Shown piece after piece: positions 10,285-19,071 of a stretch of DNA of 64,000 nucleotides. The stretch lies in contig NZ_JBEPOH010000001.1 in assembly GCF_040546685.1 (NCBI RefSeq), positions 3,968,001-4,032,000 of the forward strand, given 5' to 3'. Both the position numbers and the translations under genes were made by a program. Within the stretch, counting starts at the first letter, position 1, and every line of letters begins with the position of its first letter. Under the pieces are notes generated by a model. The model was not told the DNA's origin. It made no database searches and saw only the letters and a list, made by a program, of their open reading frames with translations. This DNA is from Variovorax sp. OAS795. Its GTDB lineage: Bacteria > Pseudomonadota > Gammaproteobacteria > Burkholderiales > Burkholderiaceae_C.

Positions 10285-10359
10285 GTGAGTTCAATCATCT
10301 ATATCGTCGGTCTGATCGTGGTTGTCGTGGCCGTGCTGTCGTTCTTCGGCCTTCGCTGA
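10285..10359 (+). CDS. 24-residue hydrophobic membrane peptide
   Basis: A very small open frame beginning at GTG 10285, with a strong GAGGAG ribosome-binding site 8 bases upstream. It encodes a short N-terminus (MSSIIYIVG), one hydrophobic stretch of Ile, Val and Leu that could form a single transmembrane helix, and the C-terminus FFGLR. A clear Rho-independent terminator follows 40 bases after the stop. The gene therefore has a ribosome-binding site, frame and terminator of its own, which argues that it is a real small membrane protein and not a chance frame. I do not recognise a function. Confidence 0.6.
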   Translation: MSSIIYIVGLIVVVVAVLSFFGLR

Positions 10360-10398
10360 GACCGCGCACGCGTTTTCGACTCGCACGCTGAACCATAG

Positions 10399-10424
10399 CG
10401 GGGCCGTAAGAGGCCCCGTTTCTC
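10399..10424 (+). terminator. Rho-independent terminator
   Basis: The stem CGGGGCC / GGCCCCG (10399-10405 and 10412-10418) has a six-base loop GTAAGA and is followed by TTTCTC. It closes the transcription unit of the 24-residue peptide. Confidence 0.75.
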
Positions 10425-10501
10425 ATGGGTCCTTCGCAGCGCGCCGGGCATAATTTGCGCGCCCCGGTCTCCCCCGGGGCGCCAAAAGCGAAGGGACCCT
10501 G

Positions 10502-11912
10502 TTGACCAACACCGCGTTGCGCGAATCTGCTTTTCCTGACGCGGTAGTCACCGAGGCGATCCGATGGACCGAGGAAAAGGGTCCACTCGACGATGCGCAG
10601 GCCATGCGCATTGCCGCTTCCCGCACACCCCACGCGCATGCACGCATCACGGTGCGCGCGCTCGAACTGGGCGAGCGCGTCGGGCTGCAAGCAGAACTGT
10701 CCCGCGCGCGCCAATGGGGGCCGTGGGTGCTGCTCGGCCTGGTCGCGCTGGTCGTCGTTGCGGGCCTGGGGCTTGCTGGCAACGTGGCCGGCGGGGGCGA
10801 CCGGCACATCAACGTGATCGTCGCGCTCGTGAGCCTGCTGGGCATCCACCTGCTCACGCTGCTGCTCTGGCTCGCGGGGCTGTGGCTGCCGCTGGGTTCG
10901 TTCAATGCGAGTTCGCTCGGCTGGATCTGGCTGTCGCTGACCGCGCGCGTGGCCGGCGGCAAGCGCGGCCAGGCCCCGGTGCTGGTGCGCGCCGCCACCG
11001 GGCTTTCTCACGCGCGCCCGGCTGCTGCCCTGGGCCTTCGGGCTCGTGAGCCACGGCATCTGGTCGCTGTCTTTCGCGGTGGTGCTGGCCGCGCTGCTGT
11101 TCGCGCTGGCTTTTCGCAGCTACACGCTGAGCTGGGAAACGACGATCCTCGATCCGGACTTCTTCGTGCGCGCCGTGCAGATGCTGGGCTGGGCGCCGGC
11201 GCAATTGGGCTTTCCGGTTCCCGATGCGGACACCGTGCGCTCGGCCGCCCGCGACGCCGCGGGCCAGCGCACCTGGGCGCTGTGGCTCACCGGGTGCATC
11301 GTCGTGTACGGACTGCTGCCGCGGCTCGCGCTCGTGCTGCTGAGCGCGATGGTGTGGCACCGGCGCCGGGCTGCGCTTCAGCCCGACTGGAACGCGCCCT
11401 ACTACAGCAAGCTGAAGGCGCGCTTCGCCGTGCTCGCGCCCCCCACCATCGTCGATGCCGACCCGGGCCGGGCACCGGGCGTGGCGCCAGGCGGGCTTGC
11501 GCCTTCGCAGCTCAGCGACATGCTTTTCGTGGTCGGCTTCGAGCTGCCCGCGGATGCGCCCTGGCCACCCGAAGGCCTGCATGCCGATGCGGCCACCGAG
11601 ATCCAGCGGATCGACGGCAGCGCCCCGGCGCGCCGCGCCCTGCTCGACCGGTTGGCACAGGCGCGTCCGCGCTCCGTGCTGCTCATCTGCCATGCCGCAT
11701 CGAGTCCCGACCGCGGCACCGAACGCTTCCTGCGCGACCTGCTGGCCCATTGCGGCGCATGCCGCCTCTGGCTCACCGATGCGGCCAGGGATACCGCCGA
11801 CGCAGGCGCCCCGCAGCGGTGGATCGAGTGGCTGCAGGGCACCGGCCTGCCGCGCGTGACCGCCGTGCACAAACGCGAAGACGCGCTACAGGGCCAGGGA
11901 ACCCAGCCATGA
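10502..11912 (+). pseudogene. DUF2868 membrane protein, interrupted by a +1 frameshift
   Basis: Both halves encode one DUF2868 protein of about 469 residues, but in different frames. The first half (TTG start at 10502, MTNTALRESAFPD) reads to about 11003 and carries two membrane helices (WVLLGLVALVVVAGLGL and IVALVSLLGIHLLTLLLWLAG). Translation should then continue as LLTRARLLPWAFGLVSHGIWSL, which lies in the +1 frame and runs intact to the stop at 11912, with further helices and a C-terminal cytosolic part. Removing one T from the TTT at 11004-11006 restores the frame. Either the gene is inactive, or this is a sequencing error, or a small slip is tolerated. It overlaps the downstream GTPase gene by ATGA. 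Confidence 0.75.
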
Positions 11913-13321
11913 CGACAGCGCAAGCCATCCGCATTGCCGTGGTCGGCCACACCAATGCGGGCAAGACCTCGCTGCTGCGCACGCTGACACGGCGCGCCAG
12001 CTTCGGCGAAGTTTCCGAGCGGCCCGGCACCACGCGCCATGTGGAATCGGCCGATCTCGAAGTGAACGGCCAGCCCGCGGTGCGCTTCTTCGACACGCCC
12101 GGCCTCGAAGACGCGGTGGCGCTTCGCGAGCATCTCGCGGGCCTCGATCCGCAGGCCACGCCGCCCGAGCGAATCCGGCTGTTCCTGCAGGGCCCTGAAG
12201 CCCACGGCGTGTTCGAGCAGGAGGCCAAGGTGCTGCGCACCATGCTCGAGATCGATGCGGCCTTTCTCGTCATCGACGTGCGCGAGCCGGTGCTGCCCAA
12301 GTTTCGCGACGAGATCGAGCTGCTCAACGCTTGCGCCCGGCCCGTGATGGCGGTGCTGAACTTCGTGCGCGACGCCGCAAGCCGCGAGCCGGCCTGGAAA
12401 GAGCTGCTGTCGGCCTACGGCCTGCACGTCCAGGTGCGCTTCGATGCCGCAGCGCCGTTCGTGGGGGCGGAGCGCGACCTGTACAACGACCTCGCCACCC
12501 TGCTGCGCGACCGGCGCGAGTTGCTGCGCGGCGTGGTAGATGCATTGACCGCCGAGGCGGCCGAACGCCGCCGCGCGGCCTGCACGCGCATCGCCGGGCT
12601 GCTGATCGACGCCGCCGCCTTGCGCCGCAGCATGCCGGCCGAGGCGTTCGCCGATGCGGCGCGCCGCAAGGCCTTCATCGCTGCGTTGCAGAAAGAAGTG
12701 TTCGACAAGGCGCAACGCTGCACCGACGACCTGCTCGCGCTCTATGGCTTTCGCCCCGACGATGCCGGCGAGGCGCCGTTGCCGCTCATCGAAGGGCGCT
12801 GGACGCTCGACTTCTTCAGCCCCGAAGCGATGAAGGACGCAGGCCTGCGCCTGGGCAAGGGCGCGGTCATCGGCGCGGCGGTGGGCGTGGTGGCGGACCT
12901 CGCGGTGGCCGGCATTTCGCTGGGCACCGGGGCCGCGGTGGGCGGTGCCATCGGCGGCGCCGTCTCGCAAGGCTGGGGGCCGTTGGGCCGCAAGCTGGCG
13001 AACAGGCTGCGCAACGTGCACGAGCTCACCGTGGAAGACGGCGTGCTCTTCGCACTGGTGGCCTGGCACCTGAAGCTCACGCGCGCACTGGAGCGGCGCG
13101 GCCATGCGGCCACCGGACGCATCGCGGCGGAGACGAGTGCCACGCAGGACGCACCGACCCGCGCTACGGCCGCCGCCGTGCGCGCCGCGCGGCCCGCGCG
13201 CAGCCATCCGGAATGGGAATCGGCGGGCGGGTCGATGCGCAGCTTCTGGCGTCCGGCGCCGCAGCGCGATGCGCTCGCGGCCGACATCGCGCGCACGCTG
13301 CAGGGCGCGTTCGAGGCCTGA
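11909..13321 (+). CDS. DUF3482 GTPase with glycine-zipper membrane segment
   Basis: A 470-residue protein. Its N-terminal Era/TrmE-like GTPase domain has G1 GHTNAGKTS (residues about 12-20), a G2 Thr in RPGTTRH and G3 DTPG in FFDTPGLED. The expected NKxD-like G4 is weak (LNFVRD). The C-terminal half is the DUF3482 region, with a Gly/Ala-rich hydrophobic stretch (AVIGAAVGVVADLAVAGIS and following) able to insert in a membrane. It overlaps the DUF2868 gene by four bases. DUF2868 and DUF3482 are commonly adjacent in betaproteobacteria, so a membrane-bound GTPase complex is likely. The cellular role is unknown. Near 12.9-13.0 kb the glycine zipper resembles those of membrane-deforming proteins. 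Confidence 0.82.
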   Translation: MTTAQAIRIAVVGHTNAGKTSLLRTLTRRASFGEVSERPGTTRHVESADLEVNGQPAVRFFDTPGLEDAVALREHLAGLDPQATPPERIRLFLQGPEAHGVFEQEAKVLRTMLEIDAAFLVIDVREPVLPKFRDEIELLNACARPVMAVLNFVRDAASREPAWKELLSAYGLHVQVRFDAAAPFVGAERDLYNDLATLLRDRRELLRGVVDALTAEAAERRRAACTRIAGLLIDAAALRRSMPAEAFADAARRKAFIAALQKEVFDKAQRCTDDLLALYGFRPDDAGEAPLPLIEGRWTLDFFSPEAMKDAGLRLGKGAVIGAAVGVVADLAVAGISLGTGAAVGGAIGGAVSQGWGPLGRKLANRLRNVHELTVEDGVLFALVAWHLKLTRALERRGHAATGRIAAETSATQDAPTRATAAAVRAARPARSHPEWESAGGSMRSFWRPAPQRDALAADIARTLQGAFEA

Positions 13322-13409
13322 GCGCGTCCTGGCGGTCACCGCGCCGTCACAAGGCCAACCTAGCATCCGCTGGCCTTTGCCTCCACCACCCAGACTGCAC
13401 CCCGAAGCG

Positions 13410-14030
13410 ATGTATCCCGGCGAACGGCTCAATGGCTACACGCACCTGCTGGGCCTGGTGCTCGCGCTGGTCGCGACGGTGCTGCTGCTCGCCAGGACCG
13501 TGCCCACGGGCGATCCGGCGCGGATTGCCGGCGCGCTGGTCTTCTCGCTTTCAGCCGTGGCGCTGTATGCGGCGTCCACGCTGTTCCACAGCACGCGCGG
13601 CCGCCGCAAGCGCTTCTGGGAGCGGGCCGACCACTGCGCCATCTACCTGCTCATCGCGGGGACCTACACGCCGTTCGCGCTGGTCACGCTGCGCGGCCCC
13701 TGGGGCTGGCTGCTGCTGGCCGCGGTCTGGAGCGCCGCGCTCTTCGGCATCGGCCGCGAATTGCTGCAGCGCGGCGGCGCCGCATCGAAGCCGCCGCTGG
13801 CGCTCTACATCGGCATGGGGTGGCTCGGCGTGGCGGCGGCCGTGCCGCTGGCTGCGCGCCTCGCGAGCGGCGGGCTGGCCTGGCTGCTGGCAGGCGGCGT
13901 GCTCTATACCGTGGGCACGGTGTTCTACAGCAACCGGTGGGGCTTGCGCCATGCGCACGGCACCTGGCACCTCTTCGTGCTGGCGGGCACCGCGAGCCAT
14001 GGCGTGGCGGTCGGCTGCTTCGTGCTCTGA
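13410..14030 (+). CDS. Hemolysin III family membrane protein
   Basis: A 206-residue, seven-helix protein of the hemolysin III/PAQR superfamily (YqfA-like). Family residues are visible: ERLNGYTHLLGLVLA at the N-terminus, LYAASTLFHSTRGR (SxxxH motif near residue 60), ERADHCAIYLLIAGTYTPF (DH motif near residue 77) and the C-terminal HxxxH pattern in GTWHLFVLAGTASHGVAV. These His and Asp residues bind zinc in PAQR proteins, some of which are ceramidase-like hydrolases. The name hemolysin is historical. The start at 13410 fits homologues; the gene stands 88 bases behind the GTPase gene. Confidence 0.88.
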   Translation: MYPGERLNGYTHLLGLVLALVATVLLLARTVPTGDPARIAGALVFSLSAVALYAASTLFHSTRGRRKRFWERADHCAIYLLIAGTYTPFALVTLRGPWGWLLLAAVWSAALFGIGRELLQRGGAASKPPLALYIGMGWLGVAAAVPLAARLASGGLAWLLAGGVLYTVGTVFYSNRWGLRHAHGTWHLFVLAGTASHGVAVGCFVL

Positions 14031-14110
14031 GACGGTTGCCGAAGCCTTTGGACTAGCACTTTTTGCTACCTGCGGAGCCCGGCACCACGCAAGATGTGCA
14101 AAATGCGCCC

Positions 14111-14551
14111 ATGCCAAATATCGCCTCCATCCTCAAAGCCGAGATTTCCCGTGTCGCCCGCAAGGAGGTGCGCACAGAGATCGAGACGCTGAAAAAAGCA
14201 TCCACGCACCATCGTGCCTCGATCGCCGCCCTGCGCCGACAGGTCGAGAAACTGGAGAAGGAATTGCGGCGTGCCACTCGAACATCTGCACGCGTTCCGG
14301 AGGCGGCCGATGCCGACGAGTCGGGCGACTCGGGACCGGCCCGTCGCTTCAGTGCCAGCCGGCTGGCTTCGCACCGCGAGAAGCTCGGCCTCTCGGCGGC
14401 GGCCTACGGCAAGCTGGTGGGCGTGACCGGCCAGACGATCTACAAATGGGAACAGGGCAAGGCCCGGCCGCGCAAGGCGCAGCTCGAAGGCCTGGCATCC
14501 GTGCGCGGCCTGCGGCTGCGTGAAGTGGCCGAGCAGCTGAACGCGGATTAG
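14111..14551 (+). CDS. XRE-type helix-turn-helix protein with coiled-coil N-terminus
   Basis: A 146-residue DNA-binding protein. The first half (residues 1-60) is a charged coiled coil (EIETLKKASTHHRASIAALR), then a Ser/Asp-rich linker, then an XRE-like helix-turn-helix (LGLSAAAYGKLVGVTGQTIY, residues about 94-113). Its YKWEQGK phrase is typical of recognition-helix ends. The target is unknown. It lies between the hemolysin III and MurA-like genes on the same strand but is probably its own unit. The start at 14111 is preferred over an upstream ATG at 14063, which lacks support. Confidence 0.75.
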   Translation: MPNIASILKAEISRVARKEVRTEIETLKKASTHHRASIAALRRQVEKLEKELRRATRTSARVPEAADADESGDSGPARRFSASRLASHREKLGLSAAAYGKLVGVTGQTIYKWEQGKARPRKAQLEGLASVRGLRLREVAEQLNAD

Positions 14552-14646
14552 TGCACGGCAGGCCGCACGCGGGCGCCCACCTGGCCGGGTAAAGTTCGGG
14601 CATTCATCCCATCGCAGTCCGGCGCGCTCCTGGTCCCGCAACTTCC

Positions 14647-15948
14647 ATGTCCAACCTCATCGTGCACGGCGGCACGCCCCTTCGCGGCCGCATCACCCCC
14701 TCCGCCAACAAGAACGCCGTGCTGCCCGTGCTGTGCGCCACGCTGCTCACCAACGAGCCGCTGCGGCTGCATGGCGTGCCCGACATCACCGACGTGCGAA
14801 AGATCCTCGACATCTTCCGCAGCCTGGGCAGCGAGGCGCACATGGACCATGCCACCGGCACGCTGGACCTGCACCACCGCGAAACCGCTTTCGATGCCAC
14901 GCGCGACCGCCTGCCCGAGGAAATGCGCTCGTCGATCATGCTGGTGCCCCCGCTGCTCGCGCGCTTCGGCATCGCGCGGCTCGAGGACAACGTCAAGGGC
15001 TGCACCCTGGGCGTGCGCGAGATCGATCCGCACGTCGACGTGTTCCGCCGCTTCGGGGGCCAGGTCGAACGCGCCAGCGGCTCGCTGCTGGTGCGGTGCA
15101 ACGGACCGCTGACTCCCACCGAACACTGGCTCGACTACGCGTCCGTCACCACGACCGAGAACTTCGTGCTGTGCGCCGCGGCAGCAGGCGGCACCTCCAC
15201 GCTCACCAATGCGGCCTCCGAGCCGCACGTGCAGGAGTTCTGCCGCTTCATGGCCATGCTGGGCGTGCGCATCGAAGGCATCGGCACGTCGCGGCTCACG
15301 GTGCATGGCGGCGGCATGCTGCGCGGCGGGGAGTTCCGCTTCGACGAGGACTTTCACGAGATCACCACCTTCCTCGCGCTGGGCGCCATCACCGGCGGCG
15401 ACGTGGTGGTGCGCAACAGCGCCCCCGGGAACTTTCCGCTGATCGACCGCACCTTCGCCAAGTTCGGCGTCACCATCGCGCATGAAGACGGCTGGTCGCG
15501 CGCCAGCTGCGCGGGCTCGCTGAAGGTGCAGTCGCCATTCACCAGCAACGTGCTCACCAAGGTGGAGGCTGCGCCCTGGCCCTACTTTCCGGTCGACCTG
15601 CTGCCCATCTTCATTGCACTGGGCGTTCGTGCCGAGGGCAATGCCATGTTCTGGAACAAGGTCTACGACGGCGCGCTGGGGTGGACCGGCGAACTCTCGA
15701 AGTTCGGCGCCCACGTGTTCTCGTCCGATCCGCACCGGCTCATCAGCTTCGGCGGCAGTCCGCTCACGCCGGCCGTGGTCGAGAGCCCCTACATCATCCG
15801 CGTGGCGATTGCGCTCTTCATGGTGGCGGCCAGCATCGAGGGCCGCTCGGAGATCCGCAACGCGACGCCGATCCGCCGCGCCCACCCCCGCTTTGCCGAG
15901 AACCTCCGCAGCCTGGGCGCGCAGGTGGAGTGGACGAGCGAGGAATAG
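14647..15948 (+). CDS. MurA-like UDP-N-acetylglucosamine 1-carboxyvinyltransferase (probably a second copy)
   Basis: A 433-residue EPSP-synthase-fold enzyme related to MurA, which transfers enolpyruvate to UDP-GlcNAc in the first step of peptidoglycan synthesis. Lys22 in SANKNAVLPVL and the fosfomycin-target Cys (Cys119 in KGCTLGVREIDPH) are both present, so a catalytic role is plausible. The loop after the Cys (VREIDPH) differs from the usual ARPVDLH, and the gene is not in the hisG/yrbA neighbourhood where betaproteobacterial murA normally lies. A paralogue with altered substrate or regulation is therefore more likely than the housekeeping enzyme. It is convergent with a beta-lactamase gene, 19 bases away. 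Confidence 0.8.
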   Translation: MSNLIVHGGTPLRGRITPSANKNAVLPVLCATLLTNEPLRLHGVPDITDVRKILDIFRSLGSEAHMDHATGTLDLHHRETAFDATRDRLPEEMRSSIMLVPPLLARFGIARLEDNVKGCTLGVREIDPHVDVFRRFGGQVERASGSLLVRCNGPLTPTEHWLDYASVTTTENFVLCAAAAGGTSTLTNAASEPHVQEFCRFMAMLGVRIEGIGTSRLTVHGGGMLRGGEFRFDEDFHEITTFLALGAITGGDVVVRNSAPGNFPLIDRTFAKFGVTIAHEDGWSRASCAGSLKVQSPFTSNVLTKVEAAPWPYFPVDLLPIFIALGVRAEGNAMFWNKVYDGALGWTGELSKFGAHVFSSDPHRLISFGGSPLTPAVVESPYIIRVAIALFMVAASIEGRSEIRNATPIRRAHPRFAENLRSLGAQVEWTSEE

Positions 15949-15967
15949 GCGCCGCGCTCAGTTGCCC

Positions 15968-16861
15968 TCAGGCCCGCAGCGCGTTCACCGCGATGCGCGC
16001 CGCCGATGCGATGACGTCGTTGCGGCCCTCCGCATCCTTTCGCGCTGGAAACGTCAGGTAGACCGCCAGCACCAGCGGTGCGCCTGTCGGCGGCCACAGC
16101 ACGCCCGCGTCGTTCACGGTGCCGTAAGACCCCGCGCCGGTCTTGTCGCCCACCTTCCAGTCGGCCGGCACGCCGGCACGGATGCGCGTGGCGCCCGTGG
16201 TGTTGCCCAGCAGCCAGGCCGCGAACTGGTCGCGCTGCGCCGCGCCGAGTCCATCGCCCAGCACCAGCCGCTGCAGGCTCGCGGCCATGGCTTCGGGCGT
16301 GGTGGTGTCGCGCGGATCGCCCGGGATGGCGCTGTTGAGCTCGGTCTCCCAGCGGTCGAGCCTGAAGGCCTGGTCGCCGATGGTGCGCGCGAATGCGGTC
16401 ACGGCGGAGGGCCCGCCGAGCATCTTCATCAGCAGGTTGGCGGCGGCGTTGTCGCTGTACTGGAGGGTGGCTGCGCACAGGGCCGAGACGCTCATGCCCT
16501 GGCCCAGGTGCTTTTCGGTGATGGGCGAGTTGGGCAGGATGTCGCTCCGGCCGTAGCTCACGCGCCGCTCGAGCAGGCCGCTTTCGCGGGTGCTGCGTTC
16601 GAGAATGGCCGCGGCCAGCATGGCCTTGAAGGTGCTGCACAGCGGAAAGCGCTCGGTGGCGCGATGCTGCACGCGTGCGCCGTTGCCGGTGTCGAGTGCG
16701 TACACGCCGAGCCGGCCGCCCACGGCGCGTTCGAGCGCCGCGAGCTCTGCCCCGGCGGATGCAGCCAGCTGTGCTTTCGCGGACCATGCGGTGCAGGCAC
16801 TGGCCAGCGGCAGCGCGGAGGCGGCAAGCAGGAAAGTGCGGCGGTGGGTGAAAGCTGTCAT
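15968..16861 (-). CDS. bla: Class A beta-lactamase
   Basis: A 297-residue serine beta-lactamase with all class A motifs: STFK (Ser70-x-x-Lys), SDN (Ser130 loop), Glu166 in RWETELN, and KTG (Lys234) followed by AGSYG. It hydrolyses penicillins and perhaps cephalosporins in the periplasm. The N-terminus has a twin-arginine signal ([19 protein letters not shown]) that also ends in a lipobox-like LASAC, so it may be Tat-exported, a lipoprotein or both. The start at 16861 is set by this signal. No ampR-type regulator is adjacent. Spectrum cannot be predicted from sequence alone. Confidence 0.92.
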   Translation of the reverse strand: MTAFTHRRTFLLAASALPLASACTAWSAKAQLAASAGAELAALERAVGGRLGVYALDTGNGARVQHRATERFPLCSTFKAMLAAAILERSTRESGLLERRVSYGRSDILPNSPITEKHLGQGMSVSALCAATLQYSDNAAANLLMKMLGGPSAVTAFARTIGDQAFRLDRWETELNSAIPGDPRDTTTPEAMAASLQRLVLGDGLGAAQRDQFAAWLLGNTTGATRIRAGVPADWKVGDKTGAGSYGTVNDAGVLWPPTGAPLVLAVYLTFPARKDAEGRNDVIASAARIAVNALRA

Positions 16862-17116
16862 CTGGTTTGCGGACGGAGTGGATGGAACGAAAGCGATCCT
16901 AGGGGCGCCGTCGCCCGGGCTCCAGCGCCAGCCAGTGCAGGGGCGTCTCGCCTGTATCCGGTGTAACCCAAGGCGCAGCCTCGAACCCCGGATCGATGCC
17001 GGCACCCTGCGCATGGAGCGCAGCCCGCGCGCACCTCACGGAGTCGGATGGCGACTACAGGCAAGCGTGCGCGCTTGCGTTAAGGTGCGGGGCATTCGCC
17101 GACTCCGAAGCACCCC

Positions 17117-17755
17117 ATGACCACCCCCACTCCCGCACCGGCCCGCAGGCATTTCTCGATGATCCGCGGCTTTCACCTGGCCGACGCATTCACGCTCGGC
17201 AACGCGGCGTGCGGCGTGGGTGCGGTGTTCCTTGCCATGGCCTTCATGGCGAGCCATTCGCTCGCCCACTTCTTCTGGGCCGCGGCGCTCGCACCCGCAG
17301 CCTTCGTGTTCGACGTGTTCGACGGCCGCATCGCGCGATGGCGCCAGACGCATTCGGCCCTCGGGCGCGAGCTCGACTCGCTGGCCGACGTGATTTCCTT
17401 CGGCGTGGCGCCCGCCGCGCTGGCCTTTGCCGCGGGCCTGGACGGCGGCTGGGACTGCCTGCTGCTGATCTATTTCGTCTGCTGCGGCGTGAGCCGGCTC
17501 GCGCGCTACAACGTCACGGCCGAGGCGCTGTCCGCGGGCGCCGACAAGGTGAAGTACTTCGAAGGCACGCCCATACCCACGAGCGTGGTGCTGGTCGGCG
17601 TGCTGGCTTTCGCCGCCTGGCAGGGCCGCATCGGCGACGCGGTGTGGGGCGGCGCATGGGTGCTCGGCCCCTGGCAGCTGCATCCGCTCGCGCTGCTCTT
17701 TGCGCTGTCGGGCACGCTGATGATCAGCAAGACATTGCGCATTCCCAAGTTCTGA
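17117..17755 (+). CDS. pssA: CDP-diacylglycerol-serine O-phosphatidyltransferase
   Basis: A 212-residue integral membrane enzyme that makes phosphatidylserine, precursor of phosphatidylethanolamine. The CDP-alcohol phosphotransferase motif DG-x2-AR-x8-G-x3-D-x3-D is complete (DGRIARWRQTHSALGRELDS and the following LAD, residues about 71-93). Several hydrophobic helices surround it, and the conserved GVAPAAL and SRLARYN phrases follow. This is the subclass II (Bacillus-type) enzyme, not the E. coli cytosolic one. It is the first of a run of plus-strand genes reaching to cbpM, but spacing suggests more than one unit. Confidence 0.9.
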   Translation: MTTPTPAPARRHFSMIRGFHLADAFTLGNAACGVGAVFLAMAFMASHSLAHFFWAAALAPAAFVFDVFDGRIARWRQTHSALGRELDSLADVISFGVAPAALAFAAGLDGGWDCLLLIYFVCCGVSRLARYNVTAEALSAGADKVKYFEGTPIPTSVVLVGVLAFAAWQGRIGDAVWGGAWVLGPWQLHPLALLFALSGTLMISKTLRIPKF

Positions 17756-17793
17756 TCCGGCCACGTGCCGACCCCTCGAAAGGAGAACGCCAC

Positions 17794-18366
17794 ATGAAGT
17801 TGTATTTCGATCCGCACAGCCGCGCACAGGTCGCCAAGTGGATGCTCGACGAAGCCGGCGCGGACTACGAGATCGTGCCCACGCTCATCCGCGAAAAAGC
17901 GCACAAGAAGCCCGACTACCTGAGGATCAATCCCGCGGGCAAGCTGCCGGCGCTGGTGGACGGGCGCACCCGCGTGTTCGAGAACGCGGCCATCTGCATG
18001 TACGTGGCCGAGAAGTTTCCGCAGGCCCGGCTGGCGCCGGGCGTGGGCTCGCCAGACCGCGGGCGCTACCTGTCGCTGATGGTCTATTCGACCGCGCAGC
18101 TCGAGCCCGCCATGGGCGACAGCCTGCTGGGCCTGCACAGCAACAACAGCGCGCGCGGCTGGACCAATTTCGAGCAGGCCAAGGATGCGGTCGAGCGCGA
18201 ACTGGGCGATGGCCCGTATCTCTTCGGCAGGTTCACTGCGGCCGACGTGATGATCGGCGCCATGTTCATCTGGCACCGCGCCTTCGGCGGCCGCACCCAC
18301 CGGCCAAGGATCGAAGCCTACGTCGACCGGCTGCAGGCACGGCCCAAGGCCATGAAGTTCGGCTGA
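17794..18366 (+). CDS. Glutathione S-transferase family protein
   Basis: A 190-residue GST. The thioredoxin-like N-terminal domain starts MKLYFDPHSRAQVAKWML, with the Pro-containing glutathione-binding segment GKLPALVDG and ENAAICMYVAEKF (residues about 50-75). An all-helical C-terminal domain contains the N-capping motif in FTAADVMIG. The usual Ser or Cys near residue 9 is represented by Ser9 in DPHSRA. The substrate is unknown. A strong AAAGGAG ribosome-binding site precedes the ATG. It follows pssA by 38 bases and may be cotranscribed. Confidence 0.87.
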   Translation: MKLYFDPHSRAQVAKWMLDEAGADYEIVPTLIREKAHKKPDYLRINPAGKLPALVDGRTRVFENAAICMYVAEKFPQARLAPGVGSPDRGRYLSLMVYSTAQLEPAMGDSLLGLHSNNSARGWTNFEQAKDAVERELGDGPYLFGRFTAADVMIGAMFIWHRAFGGRTHRPRIEAYVDRLQARPKAMKFG

Positions 18367-18382
18367 CGCACATTCCTTTTCC

Positions 18383-19024
18383 ATGTCACAAGCACCTTTC
18401 CCGCACGGCGCGACCGCCGGCCTCGACCAACTTGTTCGCACCGCCGCCGAACAGCCGCTGGCGCCGGCCTGCGATCACTTCTACTTCCTGCGCCATGGCC
18501 AGACCGGCCGCAATGCGCAGCGCATCTTCCAGGCGGTGGACGAGCCGCTGAGCGAGCTCGGGCTGCAGCAGGCCGCGCGCGCCGCCCAACTGCTCGCCGG
18601 TGAACCGATCCGTACCATCGTCTGCAGCGACGCGCGGCGCGCGCACGACACGGCGCATGCCGTGGCCACCGTGCTCCGGCTGGCACCCACGCCGCAGGCG
18701 GCCCTGCGCGAACGCAATTTCGGCGCGCTCATCGGCACTTCGTCGGCCAACATCGATTGGGCCTGCGAACCGGAAGGCGGCGAAACCCTCGCGCAGTTCG
18801 TGGCGCGCAAGCGCCTGGCGCTCGATGCGGCACTGGCGCAGCCCGCGCCGGTGCTGGTGGTGGCACACGGCGGCACGCTCTACGCGCTCGCCGCGCTGAT
18901 CGGGGTGCCCATCGACCTGGACCTGCTCGGCAATGCGCAGCCATTGCGTTTTTCGCGCAGCGGCCCCACATGGACCGTAACGCCGCTGCTGCGGCATGCC
19001 GACGGCGATTCAGCCCTGGCCTGA
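18383..19024 (+). CDS. Histidine phosphatase family protein
   Basis: A 213-residue member of the phosphoglycerate-mutase-like (histidine phosphatase) superfamily. The phosphohistidine motif RHGQTGRN lies near residues 37-44, the second Arg is in SDARRAHDTA, the proton-donor Glu in LRERNFG, and the second catalytic His in VVAHGGTLYAL near residue 158. It resembles small-molecule phosphatases of the CobC/YhfR type, not glycolytic mutase. The 30-residue N-terminal extension before HFYFLRHGQT is not needed for the fold. The gene follows the GST gene by 16 bases. Confidence 0.85.
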   Translation: MSQAPFPHGATAGLDQLVRTAAEQPLAPACDHFYFLRHGQTGRNAQRIFQAVDEPLSELGLQQAARAAQLLAGEPIRTIVCSDARRAHDTAHAVATVLRLAPTPQAALRERNFGALIGTSSANIDWACEPEGGETLAQFVARKRLALDAALAQPAPVLVVAHGGTLYALAALIGVPIDLDLLGNAQPLRFSRSGPTWTVTPLLRHADGDSALA

Positions 19025-19071
19025 ACGAGACCGGGCGCGCACTGTTCGGCGTTCACTCCACACAGACCGCC

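Noticed and set aside
10502..13321. A single continuous 939-codon frame joining DUF2868 and the GTPase
   Set aside because: The central part (about 11007-11908) has no family similarity in that frame, while the +1 frame carries the true DUF2868 sequence. The continuity is an accident of the frameshift and high G+C.
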